From Micromonospora sp. NBC_01796 (GTDB taxonomy: Bacteria > Actinomycetota > Actinomycetes > Mycobacteriales > Micromonosporaceae): a stretch of DNA of 64,000 nucleotides. The stretch is taken from contig NZ_CP109078.1 in NCBI RefSeq assembly GCF_035917455.1, forward strand, positions 2,542,001 through 2,606,000, read 5' to 3'. The notes beneath the pieces were generated by a model, which was given only the letters and a program-made list of their open reading frames with translations, had not been told where the DNA came from and did no database searches. Of this stretch, positions 56,792-64,000 are shown one piece after another; positions within the stretch are counted from its first letter, which is position 1, and the number at the start of each line of letters is the position of its first letter. Position numbers and translations under genes: made by a program.

Positions 56792-57868
56792 GTGAACGCT
56801 ACCCCGGAGGGCGATTCCGCGGCATCGCACCGCAGCGCGCCGAACAACGCCGGCGCGTCGAACAACGGCGGCGCGTCGAACAACGGCGCGCCGAGTGCGG
56901 CGTCGATCCGGCTGGACGGGGTCCGCAAGCAGTACCCGGACGGGACCGTCGCGGTCAACGAACTCGACCTGTCCGTCCCGGCCGGCGAGCTGGTGGTGCT
57001 GATCGGTCCGTCCGGCTGCGGCAAGTCCACCGTCCTGCGCATGATCAACCGGCTGATCGAGCCGACGGGCGGGCGGATCCTGCTCGACGACGAGGACGTC
57101 ACCCGGGTCGACCCGGTCGAGCTCCGCCGCCGGATCGGGTACGTGATCCAGAACGTCGGACTCTTTCCACACCAGACGGTCCAGGCCAACGTCGGCACCG
57201 TACCGCGCCTGCTCGGCTGGTCCCGGGCCCGCATCCGGAGCCGCTCCGACGAGCTGCTCGACCTGGTCGGCCTCGATCCGGTCCAGTTCGGCCGGCGTTA
57301 CCCGCACGAACTCTCCGGCGGGCAGCGGCAGCGGGTCGGGGTGGCCCGGGCACTGGCCGCCGACCCGGTGGTGCTGCTGATGGACGAGCCGTTCTCGGCG
57401 GTGGACCCGATCGCCCGCGCCCGGCTCCAGGAGGAGTTCCTCCGGCTGCAGGCGGAGGTGCACAAGACCATCGTGCTGGTGACCCACGACCTGGACGAGG
57501 CGGTCCGGCTCGGTGACCGGATCGCCGTACTCTCCCAGGGCGGGCGGCTGGAGCAGTACGACCAGCCGGCCACCCTGCTGGGCGAGCCGGCCTCACCGTT
57601 CGTCCGGGAGTTCGTCGGCGCCGACCGGGGCATCCGCCGGCTCGCGGTCACCCCGATCACCGCCGACCTGCTCAAACCGCTGCCGGAAACGCCGTCCGAC
57701 GCCTCCCTGCCCCGGCTGGAGCTGGGCTCGTCGCTCTACGACGCACTCGCCACCCTGCTCATCACCAACGCCGACGAGGCCCAGGTGACCGAGGCCGGCA
57801 AGCCCGTCGGACTCCTCACCCGCCACCGCATCCTCAGCATCGACTACCCCGCCGACCCCGTCGCCTGA
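56792..57868 (+). CDS. OpuA/ProU-type ABC ATP-binding protein
   Basis: 358 residues from a GTG. Residues 1-38 are a low-complexity Ala/Asn/Gly tail coded by 18-bp tandem units (ASNNGG). Then come Walker A GPSGCGKST, Q-loop VIQNVGLFPHQT, signature LSGGQRQR, Walker B LLMDEPFSAVDP and the His in VTHDLDEA. The C-terminal part (SSLYDALATLLITNADEAQV, VGLLTRHRILSIDY) is a CBS-like domain found in ProV/OpuAA. It energises import of osmoprotectants. It is transcribed divergently from the permeases, which is unusual. Confidence 0.9.
   Translation: MNATPEGDSAASHRSAPNNAGASNNGGASNNGAPSAASIRLDGVRKQYPDGTVAVNELDLSVPAGELVVLIGPSGCGKSTVLRMINRLIEPTGGRILLDDEDVTRVDPVELRRRIGYVIQNVGLFPHQTVQANVGTVPRLLGWSRARIRSRSDELLDLVGLDPVQFGRRYPHELSGGQRQRVGVARALAADPVVLLMDEPFSAVDPIARARLQEEFLRLQAEVHKTIVLVTHDLDEAVRLGDRIAVLSQGGRLEQYDQPATLLGEPASPFVREFVGADRGIRRLAVTPITADLLKPLPETPSDASLPRLELGSSLYDALATLLITNADEAQVTEAGKPVGLLTRHRILSIDYPADPVA
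56843..56893. repeat. 18-bp tandem repeat in the 5' end of the ATPase gene
   Basis: The unit is AACAACGGCGGCGCGTCG, with copies at 56843-56860 (one base changed), 56861-56878 and a partial at 56879-56893. It encodes ASNNGG repeats. Copy-number change would be in frame. Confidence 0.7.
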
Positions 57869-57897
57869 CGTCCTCCTCCGCCGCGAGCGGGGCCTGA

Positions 57898-57947
57898 TGT
57901 AGAGAAAGAGTGGCAATCCCCGAGGGAATTCCCACTCTTTCTCTACA
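57898..57947. terminator. Convergent hairpin terminator
   Basis: TGTAGAGAAAGAGTGG (57898-57913) pairs perfectly with CCACTCTTTCTCTACA (57932-57947). The T-rich right arm and AG-rich left arm provide a T tract in both directions. It lies between the ATPase and the membrane-protein stop codons. Confidence 0.8.
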
Positions 57948-57982
57948 ACTGCGTGAACCCCGGCGAGGCGCGGGACGGGGCA

Positions 57983-58474
57983 TCAGCGGCGGCCGCGCCA
58001 GCTGCCGAGGGTGGCGAGGCCGATGATCCAGCCGACGAAGAGGCCGTAACCGGCGCCGTCGCCGGCTGCTCGGAAGGCGCCGAGCAGCGTCGGGTTGGCC
58101 TGGATCAGGGTGGTGAACAGTGCCGCGAAGGCACCGGCGAAGACGTACGACGCCCAGCCGGCGAAGAGCTGGCTGAGGGTGCCCCGGGCTCGGGCGAGCT
58201 GTGAACCGGGCAGGAGATAGAGGAAAAGCGCGGTGAGTACGACGACCAGGATCGCCTTGAGGTCGGCGGCGATGACGTTCTGCACCGAGTCGTCGGAGTC
58301 GAACCGCCAGGCCGGCCAGGAGAGCAGCCGGAGGAACCAGCCACCCGCCGTGTTCGGATCGGTGTTGTCCGCGGCCCAGTTCACGTACCACGGGCTGCCG
58401 AAGACGAGGACCAGGATGAGTGCGGCCAGGGTGCCCGCACCCGTTGCGGTCTTGTAGCGATTGGTGAGAGCCAT
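57983..58474 (-). CDS. Small integral membrane protein
   Basis: 163 residues with about four helices: AGTLAALILVLVFGSPWYV, LKAILVVVLTALFLYLLPG, LFAGWASYVFAGAFAALFTTL and GYGLFVGWIIGLATLGSW. An extracytoplasmic loop with WAADNTDPNTAGGWFLRLL and a Trp pair is present between helices 1 and 2. The family is not recognised. It is followed by a convergent hairpin and lies alone. Confidence 0.7.
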   Translation of the reverse strand: MALTNRYKTATGAGTLAALILVLVFGSPWYVNWAADNTDPNTAGGWFLRLLSWPAWRFDSDDSVQNVIAADLKAILVVVLTALFLYLLPGSQLARARGTLSQLFAGWASYVFAGAFAALFTTLIQANPTLLGAFRAAGDGAGYGLFVGWIIGLATLGSWRGRR

Positions 58475-58648
58475 GGCGCGTTAGTTCCCAGCGCGCTCCG
58501 GCGGACAAACCTGAGAGTTGCTCACCCGTTGGTGCCCAGCCCGATGATAGGCATCAACGGGTCACAGCCGAACATCACCGCGGAACAAGCAAATATCCGG
58601 AAGAGTGGACATTCGAATGGTGCCCCGATTGGTGGTCCGGTTACCGGT

Positions 58649-58963
58649 TCAGTGCTTCAGCAGGTAGTCGATGAAGGCTGCCCGCAGCAGCGGTTCGGTG
58701 TCCGGCTCCGCGTACCCGTGGCCGGTGAGCTGCCGCCAGAGCGCCACCGCCTCGTCCACCGTCGGGCCGACCGAGTTCGGCGAGCCGTCCAACACGGTGA
58801 ACTCGTCCGCGTTCGGCAGGTGGCGCAGCACCGACCAGAAGAAGCCGACATCGAGCCGCTCCCGAGCCCGGGTGAACGCCCGCTCCCGCAGCTCCTCAGT
58901 GGACAACGCATCGAGCTGCGCGAAGTCGGATCCGGCCCGGTCACCGCCTGACGATTCGGTCAT
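58649..58963 (-). CDS. Small conserved hypothetical cytosolic protein
   Basis: 104 residues. It has DALSTEELRERAFTRARERLDVGFFWSVLRHLPNAD and ends in TEPLLRAAFIDYLLKH, helical throughout. No signal peptide or membrane span. I recall similar proteins of unknown role in actinomycetes, but cannot name the family. The ATG at 58963 was preferred over 58999. Confidence 0.6.
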   Translation of the reverse strand: MTESSGGDRAGSDFAQLDALSTEELRERAFTRARERLDVGFFWSVLRHLPNADEFTVLDGSPNSVGPTVDEAVALWRQLTGHGYAEPDTEPLLRAAFIDYLLKH

Positions 58964-59041
58964 AGCGCCGAGCCTAACCCGCACCGGTCCGGGCGGCACC
59001 GGGAGTCCCCAGGTGACCGGCCACCCCGACCGTCGGAGAGA

Positions 59042-60448
59042 TCAGCGGTCCGAGCCCCACCGGTCGTTCCCCCACGGGTCCGTACGCCCGGACGGCGGCT
59101 GCTCGGGCAGCACCGAGGACCACTCCGGCCGCTCCGGCGGCTCCTCGCTCCAACTCGGTGCCGTCGGCCCCGGCCCCGGCGTGACGGGCTCGGGCTGCCA
59201 CTCCTCTTCCGTGTCACCGGCCGAACGGGGCCGACCGAACGTCTCCACCAGCCGGGTCACGACCAGTCCGGCGGCCACCGTGACGGCGGCGGTGGCGGCG
59301 AGCGCGATGCCCCAGTCCGCCTCGTTCTCGTACGCGAGGAAGAGGGTGAGCGCGGTCACCGCGAACAGGGTGCCGAAGACCCCGCCCCGGCGGCCGTACG
59401 CGCTGGTCCCGCCGACCAGGGCGGCGCCGAGCGCCAGCCCGGACCACTCCAGCCCGGACGTCGGTGCCACCCGCCCGGTCCCGTCGGCGGCCAGCAGCAC
59501 CCCGGCCAGGACCGCCGCGACCATCGAGATGACGATCGACAACGTGGTGATGGTCGCGGCCACCCCGCCCCGACGGCGGGCCGGGTCGGCCACCGGGCGG
59601 AACCGGCCGACCGAGCGGCGGACCGCCTTGATCATGCCGAGGAGTCCGCCCAGCAGCGCCAGCGCGGCGAAGCCGCCGAACAGGTAGAGGGCGTGCCTGG
59701 TCGGGTCGTAGTCGCCCTGCACGTCGACCGGGCCGGACCGCTGCTGGATGAAGACCAGCACCCCGAGCGCGGCGGCCAGGCTCGCGGCCCATCCCGGCAC
59801 GTGGAAGCCGACCACCAGGAGCGCGACCACCAGCCCGAGCCCGATCGCGAACAGCAACGCCGGGATTATCGCGGTGATGACGCCCCGATCCCCGTTCTCG
59901 GCGAAGTGCAGGGCCGCCGCGACGGCGACCGGGCCGAGGGCGAGGTTCGGCGCTCCGGCGCGCAGGGTCAGGCCGGCGCCGAGGGTGAGCGCGCCGATCG
60001 CCGCCCCGTCGACCAGCAGCCGGTCCAGCGGTGCACCGCGCAGCAGGTCCGGGTCCGCCCGGTAGAGCGCGTACGCCAGCAGGCCCACGCCCAGCAGCAG
60101 CACGAACTCCCAGGCGAAGTGCACACCCAACCGGTCGCGGCCGGGCTCGCCGTGTGCCGGGTCGTCGAAAACGTCATCGAGTACGGCGGGCGGCACACCC
60201 GGCCGGACCGGGGTCATCGGCTCCGGGGCCTCGGAGAACTGGGCCGTCGTCGAACCCCTGCGGTAGTAGGTGTCGGAGGGGTACTCGTCGGCCGGGTAAC
60301 CGGCGGCGTAGGCGGGCTGCTGGTAGCCGGAGGCGGGGTCGTCGCGGTAGTCGGGCTCGCCGTACCAGGAGTCGTCCCGGGGGCCCGGACCAGCCGGCTC
60401 CGGCCCGGCCGGCTCGTGCCGCCGATAGATCGACTCGTCGTACGCCAT
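59042..60448 (-). CDS. Multi-pass membrane protein, ABC-permease-like
   Basis: 468 residues. Residues 1-110 are a disordered, Tyr/Pro/Asp-rich cytoplasmic tail. Then about ten helices are seen (FVLLLGVGLLAYALYR, LNLALGPVAVAAALHFAE-like segments, FALGLGLVVALLVVGF-like segments), with APNLALGPVAVAAALHFAENGDRGVIT resembling BPD_transp_2 (sugar-type) permeases. A second Pro-rich tail ends it. No ATPase or binding protein is adjacent, so a transport role is inference. Confidence 0.65.
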   Translation of the reverse strand: MAYDESIYRRHEPAGPEPAGPGPRDDSWYGEPDYRDDPASGYQQPAYAAGYPADEYPSDTYYRRGSTTAQFSEAPEPMTPVRPGVPPAVLDDVFDDPAHGEPGRDRLGVHFAWEFVLLLGVGLLAYALYRADPDLLRGAPLDRLLVDGAAIGALTLGAGLTLRAGAPNLALGPVAVAAALHFAENGDRGVITAIIPALLFAIGLGLVVALLVVGFHVPGWAASLAAALGVLVFIQQRSGPVDVQGDYDPTRHALYLFGGFAALALLGGLLGMIKAVRRSVGRFRPVADPARRRGGVAATITTLSIVISMVAAVLAGVLLAADGTGRVAPTSGLEWSGLALGAALVGGTSAYGRRGGVFGTLFAVTALTLFLAYENEADWGIALAATAAVTVAAGLVVTRLVETFGRPRSAGDTEEEWQPEPVTPGPGPTAPSWSEEPPERPEWSSVLPEQPPSGRTDPWGNDRWGSDR

Positions 60449-60630
60449 ATCGCGCGCCTCCCGCGGTCGTCGTGCCGACCATCCCAGCCCCGCGACGGTC
60501 GCCGGGGCCCGAACCGGTCACAGCGCCGGACCCGACCCGACGGAACTCGAGTTTCCACCGGTCGCAGGCACGCTACTCGGATCCGGCACCGGCGTCACCC
60601 CCTGCGCAGGCCACGATTCACGCCTGTCCG

Positions 60631-61149
60631 CTATGGCTCGCGGTCGGTGTTTTCCCGCTCGTCGTCGGGGCGCTTCGGCACCCGGCAGGCCCGCTCCAAC
60701 AGCAACGCCGCCACGACCAGCCCCAACGACGCGACCAGCCCGGCGGTGGCCGCCGGTACGTCGTCCACCGCGGCCCTGGTCCGCTCGACCAGCAGCCAGG
60801 CGTCGAAGCCGGCGTAGAACCCGGCGAAGATGGCCGCGGCGAGCGAGGACGCCTTGGCCAGTACGACATAGCGCGCCACGGTGAGCGGGTCCACCGGGTC
60901 CCTACCGGGCCGGCGCTCGATCCGCAGGCGGGTGTCGATCGCCGCGTAGCCCTCCAGGACCGCGAGCGCCGCGATGGTCGCCGGGGGCAGCCACGGCAGG
61001 TCGGGGAACTCCCCGTAGAACAGGCTGATCAGCAGCCAGGCCAGGGCGGCCGAGCCCAGGGCGGCGACCACCAGGGTGGACAGCCGGGTCGGGCCCATCC
61101 GGGGACGCTCGTCCGTCGGCCCGCGCGGTGGGGACTCCCGCTCGGTCAT
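60631..61149 (-). CDS. DUF3180-family membrane protein
   Basis: 172 residues (155 if started at M18). About four helices: STLVVAALGSAALAWLLISL, LPPATIAALAVLEGYAAI, VVLAKASSLAAAIFAGFYAG, TAGLVASLGLVVAALLLE. The MGPTRLSTL and ARYVVLAKASSLAAAIFAG blocks are DUF3180 hallmarks. The gene sits downstream of folK in many actinomycetes; here the 77-bp tandem repeat separates them. Confidence 0.85.
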   Translation of the reverse strand: MTERESPPRGPTDERPRMGPTRLSTLVVAALGSAALAWLLISLFYGEFPDLPWLPPATIAALAVLEGYAAIDTRLRIERRPGRDPVDPLTVARYVVLAKASSLAAAIFAGFYAGFDAWLLVERTRAAVDDVPAATAGLVASLGLVVAALLLERACRVPKRPDDERENTDREP

Positions 61150-61319
61150 GAAGTCTCCTCGCTCCGCTCGTCGTCATCATGACTGCCACAACTGAGCCGA
61201 CCGGTGACCTCGCTCCGCTCGGTCATGAAGTCTCCTCGCTCCGCTCGTCGTCATCATGACTGCCACAACTGAGCCGACCAGTGACCTCGCTCCGCTCGGT
61301 CACGACGTCTCCTCGCTCC
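61141..61319. repeat. 77-bp tandem repeat between folK and the DUF3180 gene
   Basis: Copies start at 61141 and 61218 and are near identical, with a shortened third copy starting at 61295. Each begins CTCGGTCATGAAGTCTCCTC and contains two CCTCGCTCCGCTCG-like sites. The first copy overlaps the DUF3180 start codon region. Confidence 0.85.
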
Positions 61320-61336
61320 GCACACTCACCAGCTCG

Positions 61337-61864
61337 TTATATCGACTCTAACTGGAGATCCGGCCGGGGGCGCATCTCAAGCACGTCGGTCGCGACCGGG
61401 TCGGTGTTCATCACGTCGGTCAGCCAGCCGTGTCCGGGGAGCTTGCCGTACGGCTGGATGTCGATCCACGGGCGCAGCACGAACGCCCGCAGGTGCGCCC
61501 GTGGGTGCGGCAGGGTCAGTTCCGGATCGTCGCTGTGCACCGGTGCACCGTCCTCGGTCCACACCCCGATGACGTCCACGTCCAGGCTGCGGGGTCCGTA
61601 CCGCCGGTCCGGGTCGCGGGTCCGGCCCGCCGCGTCCTCGATCGCGTGGGCCCGGTCGAGCCAGTCCCGGGGGCTCGCCGCCGGGTCCGCGACCAGCAGC
61701 ACGGCGTTGAGGTACGCGGGCTGGTCCGGGTCGTCGCCCCACGGCGGGGTCTCGTAGACCCCGGAGACCACCAGGAGTACGTCCCGGAGCGCGACGACGG
61801 CGGAGCGCAGGTGCCCGAACCGGTCGCCGAGGTTGCTGCCGAGCGACAGCACGGCCCGGGTCAC
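61337..61864 (-). CDS. folK: 2-amino-4-hydroxy-6-hydroxymethyldihydropteridine diphosphokinase
   Basis: 175 residues from a GTG overlapping the folB stop. HPPK motifs are LSLGSNLGDRFGHL near the start, the YETPPWG and AYLNAV substrate segments, and the metal-binding RRYGPRSLDVDVI block (about 88-99), with the later LPHPRAHLRAFVL. It transfers pyrophosphate from ATP to 6-hydroxymethyl-dihydropterin in folate synthesis. Third gene of folP-folB-folK. Confidence 0.93.
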   Translation of the reverse strand: MTRAVLSLGSNLGDRFGHLRSAVVALRDVLLVVSGVYETPPWGDDPDQPAYLNAVLLVADPAASPRDWLDRAHAIEDAAGRTRDPDRRYGPRSLDVDVIGVWTEDGAPVHSDDPELTLPHPRAHLRAFVLRPWIDIQPYGKLPGHGWLTDVMNTDPVATDVLEMRPRPDLQLESI

Positions 61865-62226
61865 CGCCGCCTCCGCCTGGTCAGGGTGACGGCCACGTCC
61901 GCGAACTCGTGCGGAATGGGTGCCTGTGGCTTGTGCACGGTCACGGTGGCCGCGCCGACCCGTGGGTCGACGAGGCAGGCGGCGGCGAGCCGCTCGGCGA
62001 GTGTCTCGATCAGGTTGACCGGTTCGCCGCCGACGATGGCGACCAGGGCTCCGGCCAGTTCTCCGTAGTGCACGGTGTCGGTGACGTCGTCCGAGCGGGC
62101 CGCCGGGGCGAGGTCGAGTTCCAGCACCACGTCGACGATGAAGTCCTGCCCCTGCGCCCGTTCGAAGTCGAAGACGCCGTGGTGACCTCGGGCGCGCAGC
62201 CCGGTGAGTTCGATCCGGTCGCTCAT
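61861..62226 (-). CDS. folB: Dihydroneopterin aldolase
   Basis: 121 residues, the usual length. It begins DRIELTGLRARGHHGVFDFE, with the conserved catalytic region VNLIETLAERLAAACL (Glu) and HKPQAPIPHEFADVAVTL. It converts dihydroneopterin to 6-hydroxymethyl-dihydropterin and glycolaldehyde, feeding folK. ATGA overlap with folP, GTGA overlap with folK. Confidence 0.93.
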   Translation of the reverse strand: MSDRIELTGLRARGHHGVFDFERAQGQDFIVDVVLELDLAPAARSDDVTDTVHYGELAGALVAIVGGEPVNLIETLAERLAAACLVDPRVGAATVTVHKPQAPIPHEFADVAVTLTRRRRR

Positions 62227-63197
62227 CGCCCGGGCTCCGATCCGACCGGCGCGGGTACCGCACCGACCAGGCGGGGTCGGCCGCTCGCCTGCCAGACGGC
62301 GAGCGCGTCCGCGGTGCCGCGTACGTCGTGCACCCGTACGCCCCACGCGCCGGCGGCCACCGCGAGCACGCTGGTGGCGATGGTCGCCGCCGCGCGTTCG
62401 TCGGTCGGGCGCGGGCTGCCGTCCGGCCCGGCCAGCAGCGCACCCAGGTACGACTTGCGGCTGGCGGCGAACAGCAGCGGGTAACCGAGCGCCAGCAGGT
62501 CGGGGAGGCGGGCGGTGAGCTGCCAGTTGTCGGCGGCCCGCTTGGCGAAGCCGAGTCCGGGGTCGATCACGATCCGGTCGGCGGCGACACCGGCGGTGAG
62601 CGCGTCGTCGATCCGCTGGCCCAGCTCGGCCTTCACGTCGGCCACCACGTCGGTGTAGTTGGCCAGGTCCCGCATCTGTTTGGCGTGCCCGCGCCAGTGC
62701 ATCAGCACCCACGGGCAGCCGGCGTCGGCGACGACCTTCGCCATGTCCGGGTCGGCCAGTCCACCGGAGACGTCGTTGACGACCGTCACGCCCGCGGCGA
62801 GCGCGGCGGCGGCCACGCCGGCCCGGTAGGTGTCGATGCTCATCGGTACGCCGTGCGCGGCCAGTTCGCGGATGACCGGCAGCACCCGGGCGGCCTCGGT
62901 CTCGGCGTCCACCCGCTCCGCGCCGGGTCGGGTCGACTCGCCGCCGACGTCGACCAGCCGGGCGCCTTCGCGGTACATCTGCAACCCGTGCCGTACGGCC
63001 GCGTCGAGATCGGCGTACCGCCCGCCGTCGGAGAACGAGTCCGGGGTGACGTTGAGGACCCCCATCACGACCGGCCGGTCCGTACGCAGCAGATCGTCCG
63101 GTCCGGCCCCGGTGGGCGGGGCGTGGTCGGGGGCGTCCGGGGGCGGCCCGGGGGGCGATCCGGGAGCGCCGGCGGGGCCGTGAGCCAACTCAGTCAC
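62223..63197 (-). CDS. folP: Dihydropteroate synthase
   Basis: 324 residues. After a 40-residue disordered Pro/Gly-rich start come GVLNVTPDSFSDGG, DVGGESTRPGA, the VNDVSGG and DPGLGFAK pterin-binding loops and ASRKSYLGALLAG near the end. This is a TIM-barrel. It condenses the pterin pyrophosphate with p-aminobenzoate and is the sulfonamide target. First gene of the folP-folB-folK unit (folE is not upstream within the window). Confidence 0.94.
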   Translation of the reverse strand: MTELAHGPAGAPGSPPGPPPDAPDHAPPTGAGPDDLLRTDRPVVMGVLNVTPDSFSDGGRYADLDAAVRHGLQMYREGARLVDVGGESTRPGAERVDAETEAARVLPVIRELAAHGVPMSIDTYRAGVAAAALAAGVTVVNDVSGGLADPDMAKVVADAGCPWVLMHWRGHAKQMRDLANYTDVVADVKAELGQRIDDALTAGVAADRIVIDPGLGFAKRAADNWQLTARLPDLLALGYPLLFAASRKSYLGALLAGPDGSPRPTDERAAATIATSVLAVAAGAWGVRVHDVRGTADALAVWQASGRPRLVGAVPAPVGSEPGR

Positions 63198-63526
63198 GGC
63201 TAGACGTTACCTACCGGCCGTCGGCGTACCACGCTCCACCTGGGCAGTAATTGGTCAACTAGACCGGACAAGCGAGCCGTAACGGTGACACTCCACTTGG
63301 CTTGTTCGAAGCAGGCACGGGCCGTACCCTTTGGAATTGCGCAACAGCCGGACGTCGAAGCTTGAGGAGATGGGCCGAAGCGGACCAAAACGCCCAGAAA
63401 CCGTCACCGCTCGCGGTGATGGTCGAGACAGAGGGTCAACCCGGCACCGTTTCGCCGACCCGCTTGTTCGGCCGGGTTTGACAACTGCAGTGCGCGACTT
63501 TGGTCGCCGCACCGGGGAGGATTCCG
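63198..63526. other. Intergenic region between folP and the small membrane gene
   Basis: No coding region was accepted. The folP promoter must lie here on the minus strand. On the plus strand a GGGGAGG (63514-63520) belongs to the next gene. No repeat, RNA or terminator of note was seen. Confidence 0.5.
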
Positions 63527-63841
63527 ATGATCGCCATGGAGCTGGCGGAGACGGCGTGGGCCAGCACCACGCACGCGCTCCACACGGTTGCCGTGCTCGC
63601 CGCCGAGCCGGAGCCGACGCCGGGTATCAACACCGAAGGCGTGGTCCAGTTCTTCGCCAGCAAGATCGCGCCCATCCTGCTTGCCGTACTCGGAGTGATC
63701 TTCATCGGTCGGGCCAGCCGCGGTGAGATCTCGAAGGTGCTGACCAGCTCGGCCATCGCCATCGTTGGCCTGGCCTTCATCGCCGGTGCCGCCACGCTCT
63801 TCTTCGTCGGCGACTACCTGATCAAACTGATCTTCGAGTAG
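63527..63841 (+). CDS. Small two-helix membrane protein, TrbC/VirB2-like in outline
   Basis: 104 residues; the ATG is fixed by GGGGAGG six bases before. It has a short N-terminal part, then two helices (APILLAVLGVIFIGRASRG, AIAIVGLAFIAGAATLFFVG) in a hairpin, a layout seen in VirB2/TrbC or TcpD-type conjugation components. It is followed by a second membrane gene on the same strand. A conjugation-like cluster downstream is inference only. Confidence 0.55.
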   Translation: MIAMELAETAWASTTHALHTVAVLAAEPEPTPGINTEGVVQFFASKIAPILLAVLGVIFIGRASRGEISKVLTSSAIAIVGLAFIAGAATLFFVGDYLIKLIFE

Positions 63842-63857
63842 ACCGCGGAGCTTCCAG

Positions 63858-64000
63858 ATGCGGCTGCGCACCGACGACGACATCTACCGAGCACGTCTGG
63901 TCTACCTCGGGCCGCCCGGCTACACCCTGCCGGTGCACCTGCCCTACGCCCAGTACGGCCTGTTCCTGCTGCTGGTGCCGCTGTACATCTTCATCCACTG
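63858..64000 (+). CDS. Membrane-associated protein, 3' end outside window
   Basis: The frame starts at ATG 63858 (with GGAG at 63847-63850 upstream) and is open to the window end: MRLRTDDDIYRARLVYLGPP, then a hydrophobic stretch YGLFLLLVPLYIFIHW. Only 47 residues are seen. The protein is likely the next membrane component after the two-helix gene, 16 bases upstream. Confidence 0.6.
   Translation, partial: MRLRTDDDIYRARLVYLGPPGYTLPVHLPYAQYGLFLLLVPLYIFIH

Noticed and set aside
61141-61319. CRISPR-like array
   Set aside because: The units are contiguous 77-bp tandem repeats with no unique spacers and no cas genes nearby.

Overview
The window is a chromosomal stretch of a high-GC actinomycete, most likely a member of the Micromonosporaceae (Micromonospora or a relative). 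The signs are strong G/C third-position bias, many GTG starts, heavy use of ATGA/GTGA stop-start overlaps, Scr1-type XRE/DUF397 genes, SCO2521-2524 family genes and actinobacterial LexA boxes. Product names rest on motifs read by eye. No database search was run.

Layout. 1-12.7 kb is mostly housekeeping and accessory metabolism: a partial aldo/keto reductase, a FAD-binding oxidase with a LexA-like box at its start, oligopeptidase B, a secreted GH16-ricin glucanase, a PLP dehydratase, a DUF4352 membrane protein, a translationally coupled padR-ABC operon, a STAS protein, mscL, and a small gene behind a 34-bp perfect palindrome holding a consensus SOS box. 12.7-23.2 kb is the most unusual block. 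SCO2521-like, SCO2522-like, SCO2523-like (variant P-loop) and SCO2524-like genes on the minus strand are split by two plus-strand genes: a D-amino-acid oxidase-like flavoprotein and a 1450-residue DUF4062-NACHT-HEAT protein with an NLR-like layout. 23.5-27.7 kb has a LuxR ATPase regulator, a PP2C phosphatase, a sirtuin and a DUF4184 membrane protein.

27.7-31.8 kb is an XRE/DUF397 locus with three DUF397 paralogues. It faces a small operon whose first gene is interrupted by an IS481-like element with a 14-bp target duplication. 31.8-39.7 kb holds two SDR/XRE/map and DUF4386/TetR groups with clear palindromic operators, then an ECF sigma/anti-sigma/ABC operon. 39.7-43.2 kb has a 970-residue secreted repeat protein and tRNA-Lys. 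43.3-50.7 kb has a MacB-like exporter operon, a cupin, an SDR/TetR pair, a methyltransferase and a helix-turn-helix protein behind nested repeats.

50.7-57.9 kb has a stand-alone nuoD, a low-complexity membrane-anchored protein and an osmoprotectant (OpuA/ProU-type) ABC system. 58-63.2 kb is the folP-folB-folK cluster with downstream membrane genes and a 77-bp tandem repeat. The window ends in two small membrane-protein genes that may open another cluster.

Genes likely to work together are padR with its ABC pair, sigma/anti-sigma with its ABC exporter, the lipoprotein/ATPase/permease exporter, the OpuA set, folP/B/K, and the SCO2524-2523-2522 operon, which may be linked to the neighbouring NACHT gene.
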